NCBI GenBank assembly: GCA_963921425.1
Contig: OY992833.1
Coordinates: forward strand, 18,889,738-18,953,737
DNA from: Dryas octopetala
Lineage: Eukaryota; Streptophyta; Magnoliopsida; Rosales; Rosaceae
DNA: 64,000 nt
Reading direction: 5' to 3'
Within the stretch, counting starts at the first letter, position 1. The number at the start of each line of letters is the position of its first letter. This document shows positions 21,752 through 33,549 of the stretch, piece after piece. The position numbers and the translations under genes were made by a program. The notes under the pieces are model-generated. The model was not told where the DNA came from. It did no database searches and saw nothing but the letters and a program-made list of their open reading frames with translations.

Positions 21752-24700
21752 ATGGCTTCCACAATTTTTAGAAGCTTCCAAACCCACCCTTTTTTGCTCT
21801 CTCCAACTGTTGCATTAGTTAGAAGAAAATATGCCATTTTGTATTGCACAACGAGAAGCTCACAAACCCAGACAGCCACACAAGAAAAGGTTAAGCCACA
21901 AGTGAAAGTTTCACTGGATACCCAGAACAAAACACTTGAGAAAGCCTTAAAGGACTATGAAGCAATCATAGGTATAGAAACCCATGTCCAGCTATCCACT
22001 CTTACCAAGGCCTTTTGTAGTTGTCCTTATAATTATGGCTCTCCACCAAACACTACCGTCTGCCCCATTTGTATGGGTCTACCCGGTGCTTTACCGGTTT
22101 TGAACATAAAGGTCATTGAGTCTGCAGTGAAAGTGGGACTTGCACTCAATTGCAAATTGTCATTGAACTCAAAGTTTGATAGGAAACAATACTTTTACCC
22201 GGACCTTCCGAAGGGCTATCAAATATCACAGTTTGATGTTCCAATTGCAACTGGTGGCTACATTGATTTGGATCTTCCATTAGAATTTGGTGGTGGGCAT
22301 AGGCGGTTTGGCATTACAAGGGTTCACATGGAAGAGGATGCAGGGAAGCTGCTTCATTCAGAAGGTGGAAGTTACTCACAGGAAAGTACCTTTCCCTTTA
22401 TACTTGTCATCAGCATTGTTCTGCTTATTATATGTTATAATGGATTGAACTACATTCTGGTTTTATTCTTTTGTAAAATGTCTTTGTTTCCTGTTTTCTT
22501 CTATCTGTGATTTTACTACTTTAAAATCTTAAATCAGTCTCAGTATAGTCTTTGAATTGTGGGTAAATTCAGTTTTGCAAGTACATTGAATTTTACGATG
22601 GAACAACTTTATTTGTGTGTGTGTGTGTGTGTCGATATAAAGTAATTCTTATCAGTTTGCATATTACCTAGGAGAATTGAATATCTTTTTTGTATCTCTT
22701 TTCCAAAAGATTCTCAAAGGCTGAAGTTGACTCTATCTTCTATCATAGACTCCTAGATACTATTTGTTTCTTTTCTGCAGGTTGATTTAAATAGAGCAGG
22801 GGTGCCCTTGCTAGAAATTGTTTCTGAACCTGATATGAGAAGTGGTATTGAAGCTGCAGAATATGCTGCAGAATTACAGAGGTTGGTTCGGTATTTGGGA
22901 GTAAGTAATGGCAATATGCAAGAAGGTTCACTTCGTTGTGATGTGAATGTCTCTGTTCGACCATTTGGGCAATTACAGTTTGGGACGAAGGTAAGTAACT
23001 TTTATTTCCTTGCACATTTAGTGTTATCTTGGCAACTAAAAACCAAGTATAAAGAGAAATTCTTTCAAAAAAAAGAAAAAAAGGGTTCGTTATCACAAGA
23101 ATCTAATAACTAGAAATCAGGAAAATGATAACTAAGGATGACATAAATCAGTGATCCTTATGTTTGCAACTTTTCATTAGCTGTTTGGAGAATTTGTTAA
23201 TACTTGGTAATCATTGCAATATCATGTTGGCATGCATAAAGCCATAAATTGTAAAAATTTCAGCTATGACAATTGATGAGACTGAGATGCTGTTAGTGAA
23301 AATAGGGCAGAATTTGTTCTTAGCAAAAATTCCGAGATTTTTGTCGTAACAGCTTAAAGGAAAACACCGATAATTAGAATATTTAGAATGGAACTAGTAT
23401 TAGTTCTGTTTGTGTGATTGTTTGTTTTATCAAATTAAAGAAAGCATTGTTTTTTTAATTTTTTTAATTTTTCAAGATTCCTGCATTGAAGAATATTCAT
23501 TGAATGTTATATCTTTTGTCATGTGGCATTTTCCCATTTTATACTTGATCAATATCTTACTTGAATGTCAAAATGAGATATGAAAAATTTGTTTCACTTA
23601 AATAATTCACCATAAAGTAAGTTATATTTATGCCTCTACATATTATACACTGTAGAAGTCACATTGCAGCCTTGCAATTAAAAATCCACTTGTTACAAGA
23701 CATACACACCCTCTCACGAAAAAGGTCAAAAAGGTGTGGAGAAGTAAAAAGTTGCGATGTATATATATATATCGACTGTAATGATTGTTTTTCTGTTTGG
23801 TCAACTTTAACTATAATGCAATTCTATATATATACCTTTTGGAGACTGATATAATTTATCCTATTACATATTGGCAGGTGGAGATAAAAAATTTGAACTC
23901 GTTTTCCTCTGTGAGCAGGGCAATTGATTATGAAATTTCAAGGCAGGTGCTTCTTCATAGTCAAGGCCAAGGTAAAGAAATTGTACAGGAAACTCGTCTA
24001 TGGGAAGAAGGAGCTCAGGTCATCGTACCTTTTCATCCTAATTGTCTAGTTGAACGACTACAAGATTTATAGCTCACATCACATGGTTCCTTTGTGTCTA
24101 CTTACATCCTCTGTTAACTTTGTTATACCGTACAGAAGACGGTTACTATGAGGAAGAAAGAAGGACTTGCTGATTACCGATATTTCCCAGAACCAGACCT
24201 TCCAGGAGTTTTCCTGACCAGAGACTATGTTGATGATATTCATAATTATTTGCCTGAACTTCCAGAAATGAAGCGTCGGAGGTATGAAAAGATGGGCCTA
24301 AGCATGCAGGATGTTCTTTTCCTTGCCAATGACATAAACGTGAGTCCTCTGCATTATTGTTCTGAATGCTTGTTCTGTTAAACGAAGAAAACAGAAGTAA
24401 AATTTTATGACTGAATTCAAATTTTGTTTGTAGATTTGACTTAGTAGCTAAGTAAATATAGAAGAGCAAACTTTGTAGTTTAGTTCTACACAGATATTTG
24501 TTACAGAAATATTCAATGTAAAATAAAGTTCCCGTGAGAAGTAGATCGGTGATGTTTTAGAAGTAATTGTATGCTCTTCATGGGCTGGGCATCTGTCTCT
24601 TGAGTGTCTCTCACTAATCACTATGAGATGTAAACCAGAAGTTTTTAATGTCTATGGATGTGCCATGAGGCATTTCCCTTAAGTATCACTTCAAGGAAAG

Positions 24701-27111
24701 CCTTGATCAGTCATATATGAAGACCTGAAGTGCTACAAGGTGATATGATTATCTAAATGGTATATTATGGTAAATGAACTGAAGTGGCGCTCATTGCTTA
24801 ATGTATACCTTAGGTTGCAGAATTTTTTGATACTACTATTGCAAAGGGTGCTGATGTAAAGCTAGCTGCCAACTGGATAATGGGTGATATTGCTGCCTAT
24901 ATGAAAGATGAAAAGTTGACCGTCAATGAGGTTAAGCTTACCCCCCAAGAGTTGGCTGAGTTAATCGCTTCCATAAAAGATGGGACTATTAGTGGGAAGA
25001 TAGGAAAACAGGTAATAGCTTCTTTTTTTTTTTTTTTTTTTTGCACAAGTCTTACAGCTTTATTTATTTCTAAGATCAAGATAATTTGCAGATATTGTTT
25101 GAGCTTCTAGCCAAGGGTGGTACTGTGAAGGGACTGATAGAAGAAAAAGATTTAGTTCAGGCAAGTTTTATACTTTATTTCCAGGCTCATTAACATAGAA
25201 TTCTTTTCAAATGGTCAGCTATATGAAATGTGATTCGTTTAGCAAATTATCTGTCTGTTCGTTTAAGCTTTTATTTCCAATATTTCAACAAGATATGCTT
25301 ATAGGGGGTGCCTAATTTTGGGTGGACCTATAAATTGAAAGCTCAAGTTTATAGAATAGATGCCAGTGGGGATAGTGTTCGGTTATGGACCTCTTTATGG
25401 GTTTCAGTTTCTTCTCAATTTCGAGATAAATCATTCTTCTTTATTTATGCGGATTGGCGGGCTGCTGTCACATAAAATATTGTTTAATTTTTTTTTTGTA
25501 TATTCGATGGACAGCTAGCTTTTCCGCTGTGCGTCGTGCTGGTACTTATTTCTTCAATTTAATAAAAGTATTATTTCCTCTTAAACATAAGGATGGCAGT
25601 GACAGTCAACTGATGAAAAATGTAGAGTTGCTGTATAGAAGAAGTATGAGTTTAAGTGAATGCTTGTGCATCTATGAATTTTAATCTACCAGGATGGTTA
25701 TATTGATTTGTCCAAAGAAAATTTGGAAATTAAGCATAAAAAGAAAAGCTATTTCGATTAAGAAGTGTATATGGTAACCATCTTTTTGGACATGACTCCG
25801 GGTGAGGTTGGTCAATTGTGAATATCATGAGGCACATAATATATGCAATATTTATTGTAGCTTTAGATATAGTATTGGATAAGAATCAAATAGGAAGTAT
25901 GCAGTGAGGACCACAATTTAATAGAGTATGCTATGGCCTGTAATGCTGAGATTAACTACCTGTCCCTTTCATGCTTAACAGACAGTGGTTAGCTAGTCTT
26001 AATTTTGCATTTTTCTTACATAATTTTCAAATATTGACAAAGATGTAAACAGCAACAGAAAGAACAGTATATTGCGCATTTATCGGGTGTCAGAATATGG
26101 GTGAAGCGAAGCTAGCGTACATGTAATTGCTATGCTCGCTAACTTGATCTGAGATCAACTTTTCCAATAAAAGTTAGATTAGATGTGTGACCTGACTGCC
26201 TGAGGCTGTGCAAAATAGCAATTTTTTTTTTTTTGTGTGTGTCAAATTCAACACCTATCACTGTAAAATTTGTGAAACTAACATACAAGATTATTCCATC
26301 CATCCCAAATTGGTAGTTTTGTATTTTATTTTGGATGTTCCAAGATGTCTGGTTTTGAGAATTCAAAAACATTCTTTTTCTCCTGGCCAAAAAAAAAAAA
26401 GACATTCTTTTTCTTTCTTAGTATGCCCTCTACTTTATTTGACTTGAAAGTCAATGGACAGAGTTATTACAAGAGGGATTATGGAAGCCTAAACATTTTC
26501 TTTCAAAGGCAGTACAATAAATGTTGTTCCCTTTAGAAAGCTGGTTTATTCTAAACAGGACTAACATTGTGGAAAGAAGGGAATAGCTTGCTGGTTCTAA
26601 TGCATAGCTGATTGAATTTGTTGATTTGTCTCTTTAATAAGTTTTTCAGTAGAGAGTAGTTCTCTTAGCTGATGCCCTACAAAACTAATGCTCTTCTGCA
26701 GAACAGTGAGAAAAATCATCTTATGATGATAACAGATAGTAGAAAATTAAGGGTTCTCTAATGAATTTGGTTCTAACAGATAGTAGATCCTGCTGAGATT
26801 GAGAAAATGGTAGAGAAGGTATTGTCGGAGAATCCAAAGCAGCTGGAACAATATCGTGGTGGAAAAACTAAGCTGCAAGGTTATTTTGCTGGCCAGGTAA
26901 AATTTTGTCAAATTATAATGGATTTTTTCTTTTACCCATCCTTACGCTTCCTTTTCCATGCATTATTACGCTGTTAATAATGTTTAATTTACTTGAGTGA
27001 GATGGTTTTGAACACTTTAACCCTGTGCAGATTATGAAACTATCAAAAGGAAAAGCAAATCCGGGCCTCCTAAACAAGATTCTTTTAGAGAAATTAAACG
27101 CCAAAAGCTGA
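21752..27111 (+). CDS. GATB: Glutamyl-tRNA(Gln) amidotransferase subunit B, organellar
   Basis: Eight exons: 21752-22381, 22781-22990, 23878-24018, 24136-24339, 24814-25011, 25092-25160, 26780-26896 and 27031-27111. All junctions are phase 0 and the protein is 549 residues. With GatA and GatC it converts misacylated Glu-tRNA(Gln) to Gln-tRNA(Gln) in chloroplasts and mitochondria. Residues 1-65 look like a transit peptide. Family motifs seen: [13 protein letters not shown], the Cys-rich CSCPYNYG...CPIC segment, [45 protein letters not shown], and a YqeY-like C-terminus from about residue 400. Two donors are non-canonical: exon 1 ends CAG|GAAAGT (GA-AG) and exon 6 ends CAG|GCAAGT (GC-AG). The GC donor is a tolerated class. 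The GA donor could impair splicing or be a sequence error. The start MASTIFRSF is the first ATG in frame. Confidence 0.93.
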
Positions 27112-28275
27112 TAAAGGTGTAGGTCAGTATCTGCAAGCAATTTCTGTATTTCTGACATAAACAATTGCTGATCCTGCTGCTTCTCTTACCATGTTCCATT
27201 ATGAATTCTGATGTGTGCGTGCATGTGTGTAAATATTGTTTGTAACTAGATGATTCTATAACCTGGCCACCAATGGCAAACCTGCACCGTTGTTGAAATC
27301 AGAGGAATTCACTCACACTGGAAGCGTCATGGCATTCTGTTACATGAATTATACCTTTCCTACAATTGAAGGATATCTCAACTTTGACATTTTAGGTTGC
27401 GTAGATACTTCTGAACTGGATACTCAACAGCCGCTTGAGATTTTATCTGCCCTATCTGAAGTATGGATGAGACTTATTTGGATAGCTTAGAAATGATTTG
27501 CTTCAAATTTTATATTTCTTGCGGCTGTTTGATTGCTCTACACGCTAGCAAGTTGGATGGATTAATATTGAATTGTAACCTCATCTTCTCCCAAGATTTA
27601 ATTTATTTTCCAGAATTCAAGCTCTTAAGTTTGGAGTTCATTTTCTTTCCCTAAATGGTTATGTTTGGCAGAAAGGCATACCATATATGTTTTGATATTC
27701 AATGTGCCTGTTTCCTTGTTACTGTAATGCTTCAAATATTCATTTATTCATTTTGTAATAAGATTCTTTATTGTTGGCATAGTAACTGTTGGGCACAGTG
27801 CATCGATCTTATTTGCACCTGAATGATTTGAATTTGACAGATATTCTTAATAATAGAATGGATGAGTATACATGACCTGGGAAAAATAGTTGGCTTTTGA
27901 ATGTTTGAAACTAAGATGAAATCTAATTGTACCGTAGGTCGAATACAAACAAAAATACTAGGATTAAGTGTATATTATTCTGTTTGAAATAGAAGGAAAA
28001 GAAAAAGATCATGACAGAGACTTTTAGCTACAATTCAAAATAGCATGACCAAGAAAATGAACCAAATTGATAAAAATCTTTGTATTGTATACACAGGATT
28101 AGGAACAAGCCAAAGGGGTGGTCGATCAATCCTCGGTTACCATATTGATAAACTGGCTTCACAACTTTATATTTTAAGCTGTATACTCCATCGGTGGGCA
28201 CTTATTACAGTTTGAAACATAGGCAACTAACTTATAGTTACTTAGCAACTAGAAACAACAATATAATTTATAAGC

Positions 28276-28592
28276 TCATCTTCTCCCAATAATATAATTT
28301 ATATTCCAGAATTCAAGCTCTTAATTTTGGAGTTCAATTTCTTTCTCTAAATGGTTATGTTGGGCAAGCAGCCATCCCATATATGTTTTATTATTCACTC
28401 TGCCTGTTTTCTAACAACTGTAATTATCAAATATATTGACAAAGATGTAAACAGCAACAGAAAGGACAATATATTGAGCATTTATCTTAAGCAATTTCTG
28501 TATTTCAGACACGCACAATTGGTGATTCTCTTACCATGTTCCATTATGAATTCTGATGTGTGTGCATGCATGCGTGTAAATATTGTTTGTAA
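28276..28592 (+). repeat. Scrambled copy of gatB intron and downstream sequence
   Basis: The first part matches 27579-27750 (CATCTTCTCCCAA, CCAGAATTCAAGCTCTTAA, TAAATGGTTATGTT). The middle matches gatB intron 6 at 26033-26095 (GACAAAGATGTAAACAGC, AACAGAAAG). The last part matches 27134-27246 just after the gatB stop (AAGCAATTTCTGTATTTC, CCATGTTCCATTATGAATTC). The blocks are joined out of genomic order, so this is not a simple tandem copy. Confidence 0.75.
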
Positions 28593-28871
28593 ATATGGTC
28601 TCCCCTGCTATGGAGAGAGCAGAAGTTAAAAACTCACTGAAACGACACCGTTTCCACATGTTGCGTAAAGCAAAAGGCGAAGTCGAACTTGAGGTTCCAA
28701 CTTCCAAGTTGTTTTGGGTATTCGAAACGCACCGTATAGCTACTTCCCTAAACCAACCATTTTATTTGGCCAAAAAACAAAAAAAACCAACCATTTTAGG
28801 AATAACTGTATATTTCCTACTACTACTTGGAAAACCTTGTCCGACTAGGACTGGGATAATGAAACTCACAC

Positions 28872-28880
28872 TATTTATAA
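28872..28880 (+). promoter_or_regulatory. TATA box of the phytocyanin pseudogene
   Basis: TATTTATAA lies 114 bases before the ATG, a normal plant spacing for a TATA box and a ~80-base leader. The core promoter therefore appears preserved although the reading frame is broken. Confidence 0.55.
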
Positions 28881-28993
28881 GGGGCTGTGCATAGTACCTT
28901 TCACACAAATTTTCACTCACCTACATTTTTATTCTTTCTCACTAAATTCGATCCCTTTCTCTTTTACTCCCTGCTCTCTTTAGTTAATTAGTC

Positions 28994-29504
28994 ATGGCTT
29001 TTGGAAAGAGCACACTCATTATTTTATTGGTGACAATTATGGCTTTGTGTGGTGGTTGTTGTGGTGGTGTTGTTTACAAAGTTGGTGATTCTTATGGATG
29101 GACTTTTAGAGGGCATGTCGATTACAACAAGTGGGCTTCAACGAAAGATTTTCATGTCGGCGACACTCTAATTTTTTCTTACAACAATCAATTCCATAGT
29201 GTCATGCAAGTTACTGACCAAGATTTTCGATCTTGCAACACTACATCTACTATTGCAGTCTATACTTAAAAGGCCTGGTCATTTTTACGTTGTTTGCGGT
29301 ACTCCTGGCCATTGTCAAGTTGGACAAAAGATTGATGTCAAGGTCTCCCTACCTTTAACAAGTCCAACTCCATTACCTTCAGCCTCTCATCCTCCAGATT
29401 CGCCAAGCTTAGTTATAAGCAATTTTGCTCTACTTCTCCAATCATCGAATCTTGGATTGGCTGTCACCATCGTCGTGTTATGTCTTCTCGGTTTCGGATT
29501 TTAG
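28994..29504 (+). pseudogene. Phytocyanin (mavicyanin/stellacyanin-like), frameshifted
   Basis: The first frame (28994-29269) encodes a signal peptide (MAFGKSTLIILLVTIMALC) and the start of a cupredoxin: [30 protein letters not shown], then [10 protein letters not shown] and a stop. The next frame continues from about 29266 as [20 protein letters not shown]. It supplies the Cys, His and Gln copper ligands, a Pro/Ser-rich linker and a hydrophobic C-terminal tail typical of GPI-anchored phytocyanins. Family members usually have a short acidic-polar stretch before LKRPGH that is missing here, so an out-of-frame deletion is likelier than a single-base error. If translated, the product lacks the Cys/His copper site. 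A hidden intron is unlikely, as no GT/AG pair is placed suitably at the break. Cell-surface copper proteins of this class act in walls and at pollen or nodule surfaces. Confidence 0.8.
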
Positions 29505-31149
29505 AGATACTTCAAAATGTTTTAAGAATGTTTGTTGTTGATTTTTTCTTTTTTTTTTGGTAATTATATAGGATGTTTGGTGCATTGGATATTAATCATA
29601 ATCTATTTATCCCATCAAACTCAGCAAGCCTCATGTCATGCATGGATCGACAATATATTTGACATGGTCATTCGAATGCCACAAACCCACCTTCTCTATA
29701 TTGTAATTACTAATTACTTTAGAAAACCATAACAATACACTTATTTATAATTTTTTCTTGGAGGAAAGAATTTATTCAAAGTCATAAGTTCTACAAAAGA
29801 AAACATTATATGATTAAGAATAATGCTATATTTACCACATTCTTATACCATATTTTTATACCGTTTTACGTGTCATTATTTTATTGGACAAAGTTTTTCT
29901 TTTTCTTTTTGTTTTTATTTTTTAGTGTCCAATGTATGAATGCCATGTAAGTTGCCATATAAGGTGGTATGAAATTATAGTATAAAAATATGGGATGTCT
30001 AGCACTACTGAAAATATTTTTTACTTTGTCAACCAGAAGTTTACTTCTATTTTGAGTTTAAAAGATCATTATGGATTATGAAAAAAAATCAAAATAATAA
30101 TTCGACTATATATTGTTGGATCGAATCTAATGGTGGTCTTTAATCTTAATAAAATCAAACTAATTTTTCATTCATAAACGCTGACATGCTTAGCCAAAAA
30201 AAAACATAAACTTCTTTGACTTGTTGCTTTTTTACTTAAATCTCCATTCTAATCACTTGGTTCCTATTGATTACAAAAATACATGGTCACCAATCGTTTG
30301 CATCAAAATTCAATGTTAGAGGTTGTATCCAAAGAGTAAAATACGTTATTAATTGGCATTTAAATGTCAACTACTAAATTTTGATCCAATTAACCGCTCC
30401 CAACCAAGGAGTTATATCCTTATATAAATAAAGTCTTCCATCTTGGAAGGAGTTCATGGTAACTAATGTTGACCTAGTGATCAACACTTTGTAAAATCTA
30501 GTGTCATGTTTGCTCGTCGCACAACAAACCTTATGATTTATGAATGATGAGTCCTCTATCTGACAGATTGTTGATTCCGATCACAAAACTGTATTTATCT
30601 CAATCATAGAGGCATGTATGTACGTATGTGGCTTGAATTGTTCACAAGATTTGGGCAATCAGATGAAAATCCTAAAAAAGAGGAAAATTGTTGATGGCAT
30701 TTCATTCTTTGAATGAGAGAACAAAATTAATTGGAGATCATATGATGGGTTTAACATTTGGAACTCCCACTAGAACCATAATTATTAATTACCACAAGGC
30801 TAGAATCCCACGTTGAAAATAAATTAAATGACTCAATTCTATGCTAGACTTTATTATCGTCGAGCCTTGTAGCGTGAGTTTTTAACTAAACATGATATTC
30901 AAGTGATTGGTTGTATGTGGCGACAAGCTAGTGGACAAAGTAGTCGTAGTCTTCTCTTCAAACAAACGTCTTCATCTTCACCACTCACTCACATCCACAT
31001 TCTCATTCTCCATCATATGAAAATAACATAGGGGATGACAATAAACAAATTTTCATTCTGATATACTCTGAAAACTTGTTGTCCAATCCTAAGGATAAAG
31101 TTGTTTGCAAATGCATCAAAATGGGCGCTCTCGGTGAAGCAAAAAACAG
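29505..31149. other. Intergenic, no gene seen
   Basis: AT-rich sequence after the phytocyanin pseudogene. No recognisable protein, RNA or bounded element was found. Confidence 0.5.
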
Positions 31150-31860
31150 ATCGATTCGATCAAAACCGTGAGCGGCAGGATTCGAACCTGCGCGGGCAGA
31201 GCCCACATGATTTCTAGTCATGCCCGATAACCACTCCGGCACGCCCACTTTCCTGGCAGTTCGGCTTTCCAATAACACCTTAAACGTAAAAGGGCCTACA
31301 GGGTCGGCTTGTAAGGTTGAGTGACCCGAGTCCGAGTCCATATGCCGGACCTAATGGAGCCAAAGTTTCGTTTAAGCTTGGTTCTTTCCGGTCTTCATTT
31401 TTTAGTTTTGGTCTGAAGTCTTCATTCTTTTAGCTGTAAGAGCAACTCTGGCAAACTCTTCAGCTCTGGCTCCATGGCTAAAATAGCGAGCCTGAACTAA
31501 AAGCTTTACTTCTGGAAGCACAAGTAAATGTTTTTTGTTTTTTGGTCGAAATAAGTGTTTTCATTTTTATTTTTTTGGGTTTACATTTTGTTGGGTGCTG
31601 CTTGTATTGCATAAAATACCCTTTTTCATTTTGACTGTGCTTCTGTGAAAATTGATCGAGGCTGCCTATAAAGTATAAAGTTGTTTTGATGAGTTATTTC
31701 AGTTGGCGCAAATATATGTTGCATGCTTTTTGGGTGCAATTGGAAATGGGTTTTGTGCTTCTGTTCTGGCTGTACAGCCTGTACACTTGTACAGGGATTG
31801 CTTAAACTGGTTTTACCTGCTTTGAAAAATTGAATGATTTGGTTACAGATAGAGGGGGCA
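31150..31860 (+). repeat. Segmental duplication, copy 2 (tRNA-Ser plus gatB leader relic)
   Basis: Counterpart of 20515-21640. Blocks in order are the tRNA-Ser gene, GGGCCTACAGGG with GACCCGAGTCCGAGTCC, the leader with GGAAGCACAAGTAA, and intron-like sequence up to about 31850. The gatB coding exons do not follow. Unrelated sequence and a MITE occupy the next kilobase, so this is a truncated promoter copy. Confidence 0.8.
31167..31248 (-). tRNA. trnS-AGA: tRNA-Ser (anticodon AGA), second copy
   Basis: 82 nt, apparently differing from the 20.9 kb copy at one base. The 5' acceptor strand reads GTGGGCG instead of GTGAGCG, giving one G-U wobble with CGCTCAC. The anticodon loop, variable arm, T-arm and both internal promoter boxes are identical, so it should still be transcribed and fold. 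Confidence 0.94.
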
Positions 31861-32176
31861 AAACATAATGAACAAGGAAAAGTTTTGACTTTTTAGGTAT
31901 AAATGACTCCAATCTTTCATGTGGAGTTAATCCCAAATAGAGCCTCATGGTGATAATATAATTTCCAGAGAGTATCACAAAACTAATAAAGCCAAGTTTG
32001 TTTACATTGCAAATAAAGACCAAAAGAGTGGACAAGAGAACAACAAAGCCCACAAATTATTAAACAGGTAGACCTGAAGACTGGGATCCAAATGAACCAA
32101 GTGAAAGAAGAATCCTTAAACAAAAAGTCTGTCTAAATTTAACAATAGACCAAATGCCTTTTTAGGTAAACACTTA

Positions 32177-32829
32177 GCATGTGCAATGGTGATCAATTGG
32201 CAATTCAATTGGCATTTATTGACAATTTGAAACAAAAATAGTTTGTAATGGGGTGTCAATTGGCAATAGATGAATTGACATGATAATTGATAGGTCAAAA
32301 AATTAACTTGCCAATTGCCAATTAATCTAGAGTTGCAACAAAAAAGTGGAGGGATCCACCATGGAAAAAAGTGAAAGAAGGAGAGTGATTGTGTCATATA
32401 TGTGACTTGGTGTATCAATGTTTTTTTTTGCCATGAATTATATATGGTTTTATAACTTTTATTATATGAATTAATGTATCAATGTTTTATAATATGAATT
32501 ATGGTTTTTTATTAATATGGTTATTTTATAGTTTATAATATAAAATAGAGAAATTTAAATTTGGGTTTTAATTTAAATTATTAAAAAATATTAAATATTG
32601 GGCTCATTTTAAAGATCTCATTGAGATAATTTCAATGGTATAATTTTTAAAATAAATAAGTTTATAAATTTTAATTTGTAAGAGAATATACAAAAAATAT
32701 TAAAAAATATATAGCTATTGATCGACTTAAACCATTGCAACAAAATAGATTTGTGTCAAGTCAATAATTGAAAAAAGAGGTCAATAGACTTGTATTGAAT
32801 TGCCTATTGACCTCAACCATTGCACATGC
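32177..32829. mobile_element. MITE with GCATGTGCAATGG terminal inverted repeats
   Basis: 653 bases, starting GCATGTGCAATGG and ending with its exact complement CCATTGCACATGC. The homology extends inwards imperfectly (CAATTGGCAATTCAAT on the left, ATTGAATTGCC on the right). Flanks are TTA on the left and TCA on the right, compatible with a decayed 3-bp target duplication of PIF/Harbinger (Tourist-like) type. The interior is AT-rich and non-coding. Part of it (TTTTAAAGATCTCATTGAGAT) resembles the segment near 63910, suggesting but not proving kinship with the autonomous element there. Confidence 0.75.
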
Positions 32830-33302
32830 TCAATGGAAAACCAGCCCTTTTCAGGTTGATGGGTTCTAAGACCAAACATATGTGTCAAACATGATCAAAC
32901 AGTTGGTGTCCTAAATATTGGTTGATTGTATGAGCTAGTCACATGGACTTCCATGTCATTGTCTGTATCATGACCAGAAAATGTGGAAGAGGTGTCTAAT
33001 GGACATTGAACATTAGCTCAAGATGGAAGCCCTTCCTTTAGCTTAGACTTCTAGGCACATTTCTTTAACCATAGGTTAGGGTGTCACAGGTATTCAGTAA
33101 CTAGTTGGTCTAGCCAAGTTTCACCCTTCATGGACACCTGGGAGTTCACTGTATGCTTTCTGCATTGTGTGAGGGAATCAACCTCTTTTGTGAACGACTA
33201 CTATACTTCAGATGAGGCTTGAGTTGATGTGCACAATTGCACATCAACCTCTAAGAAAATAAATAAAATAAATGGTGATTTTGATATTAGTCCATCAAAT
33301 TG

Positions 33303-33404
33303 TTTTTTTTTTTTTTAGCACAGGGAAGGAGGGAGGGTTCGAACCCGGGGTGTGCAGGGAGAGCTGCTGTCCTCGACGACAAATAGGCCAACTCCATTTC
33401 ACCT
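33303..33404 (-). mobile_element. tRNA-derived SINE-like fragment
   Basis: Read on the minus strand, a box A-like TGGCCTATTTG (33391-33381) is followed about 35 bases later by a perfect B box GGGTTCGAACCC (33347-33336), then a G-rich stretch and an A-run tail (33315-33303). It does not fold as a complete tRNA. The order of A box, B box and A tail fits a short tRNA-derived SINE. No target duplication was identified. Confidence 0.5.
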
Positions 33405-33549
33405 TTTTTTTTTTTTGCTTTATTACACTTTACCCACTTGAACTTTGAATTCTTAAAAACATAAAAGTTTTCAAAGTTTTGAAGGCTCATCTAAACCTTT
33501 GGCACAAGATGGAACAAATAAATTAAAGAAAGAATCTTGGCTTTTGAGA

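Noticed and set aside
25454..25684. 76-codon frame in gatB intron 6
   Set aside because: It starts at a non-ATG codon within an intron, has no recognised motif, and interrupts the gatB protein if included.
31150..31860. A second gatB gene
   Set aside because: Only the tRNA, leader and leader-intron sequence are present. None of the coding exons follows.
33336..33391. Possible tRNA gene with a perfect B box
   Set aside because: No acceptor or anticodon stem can be drawn. The A tail and position fit a SINE-like repeat better.
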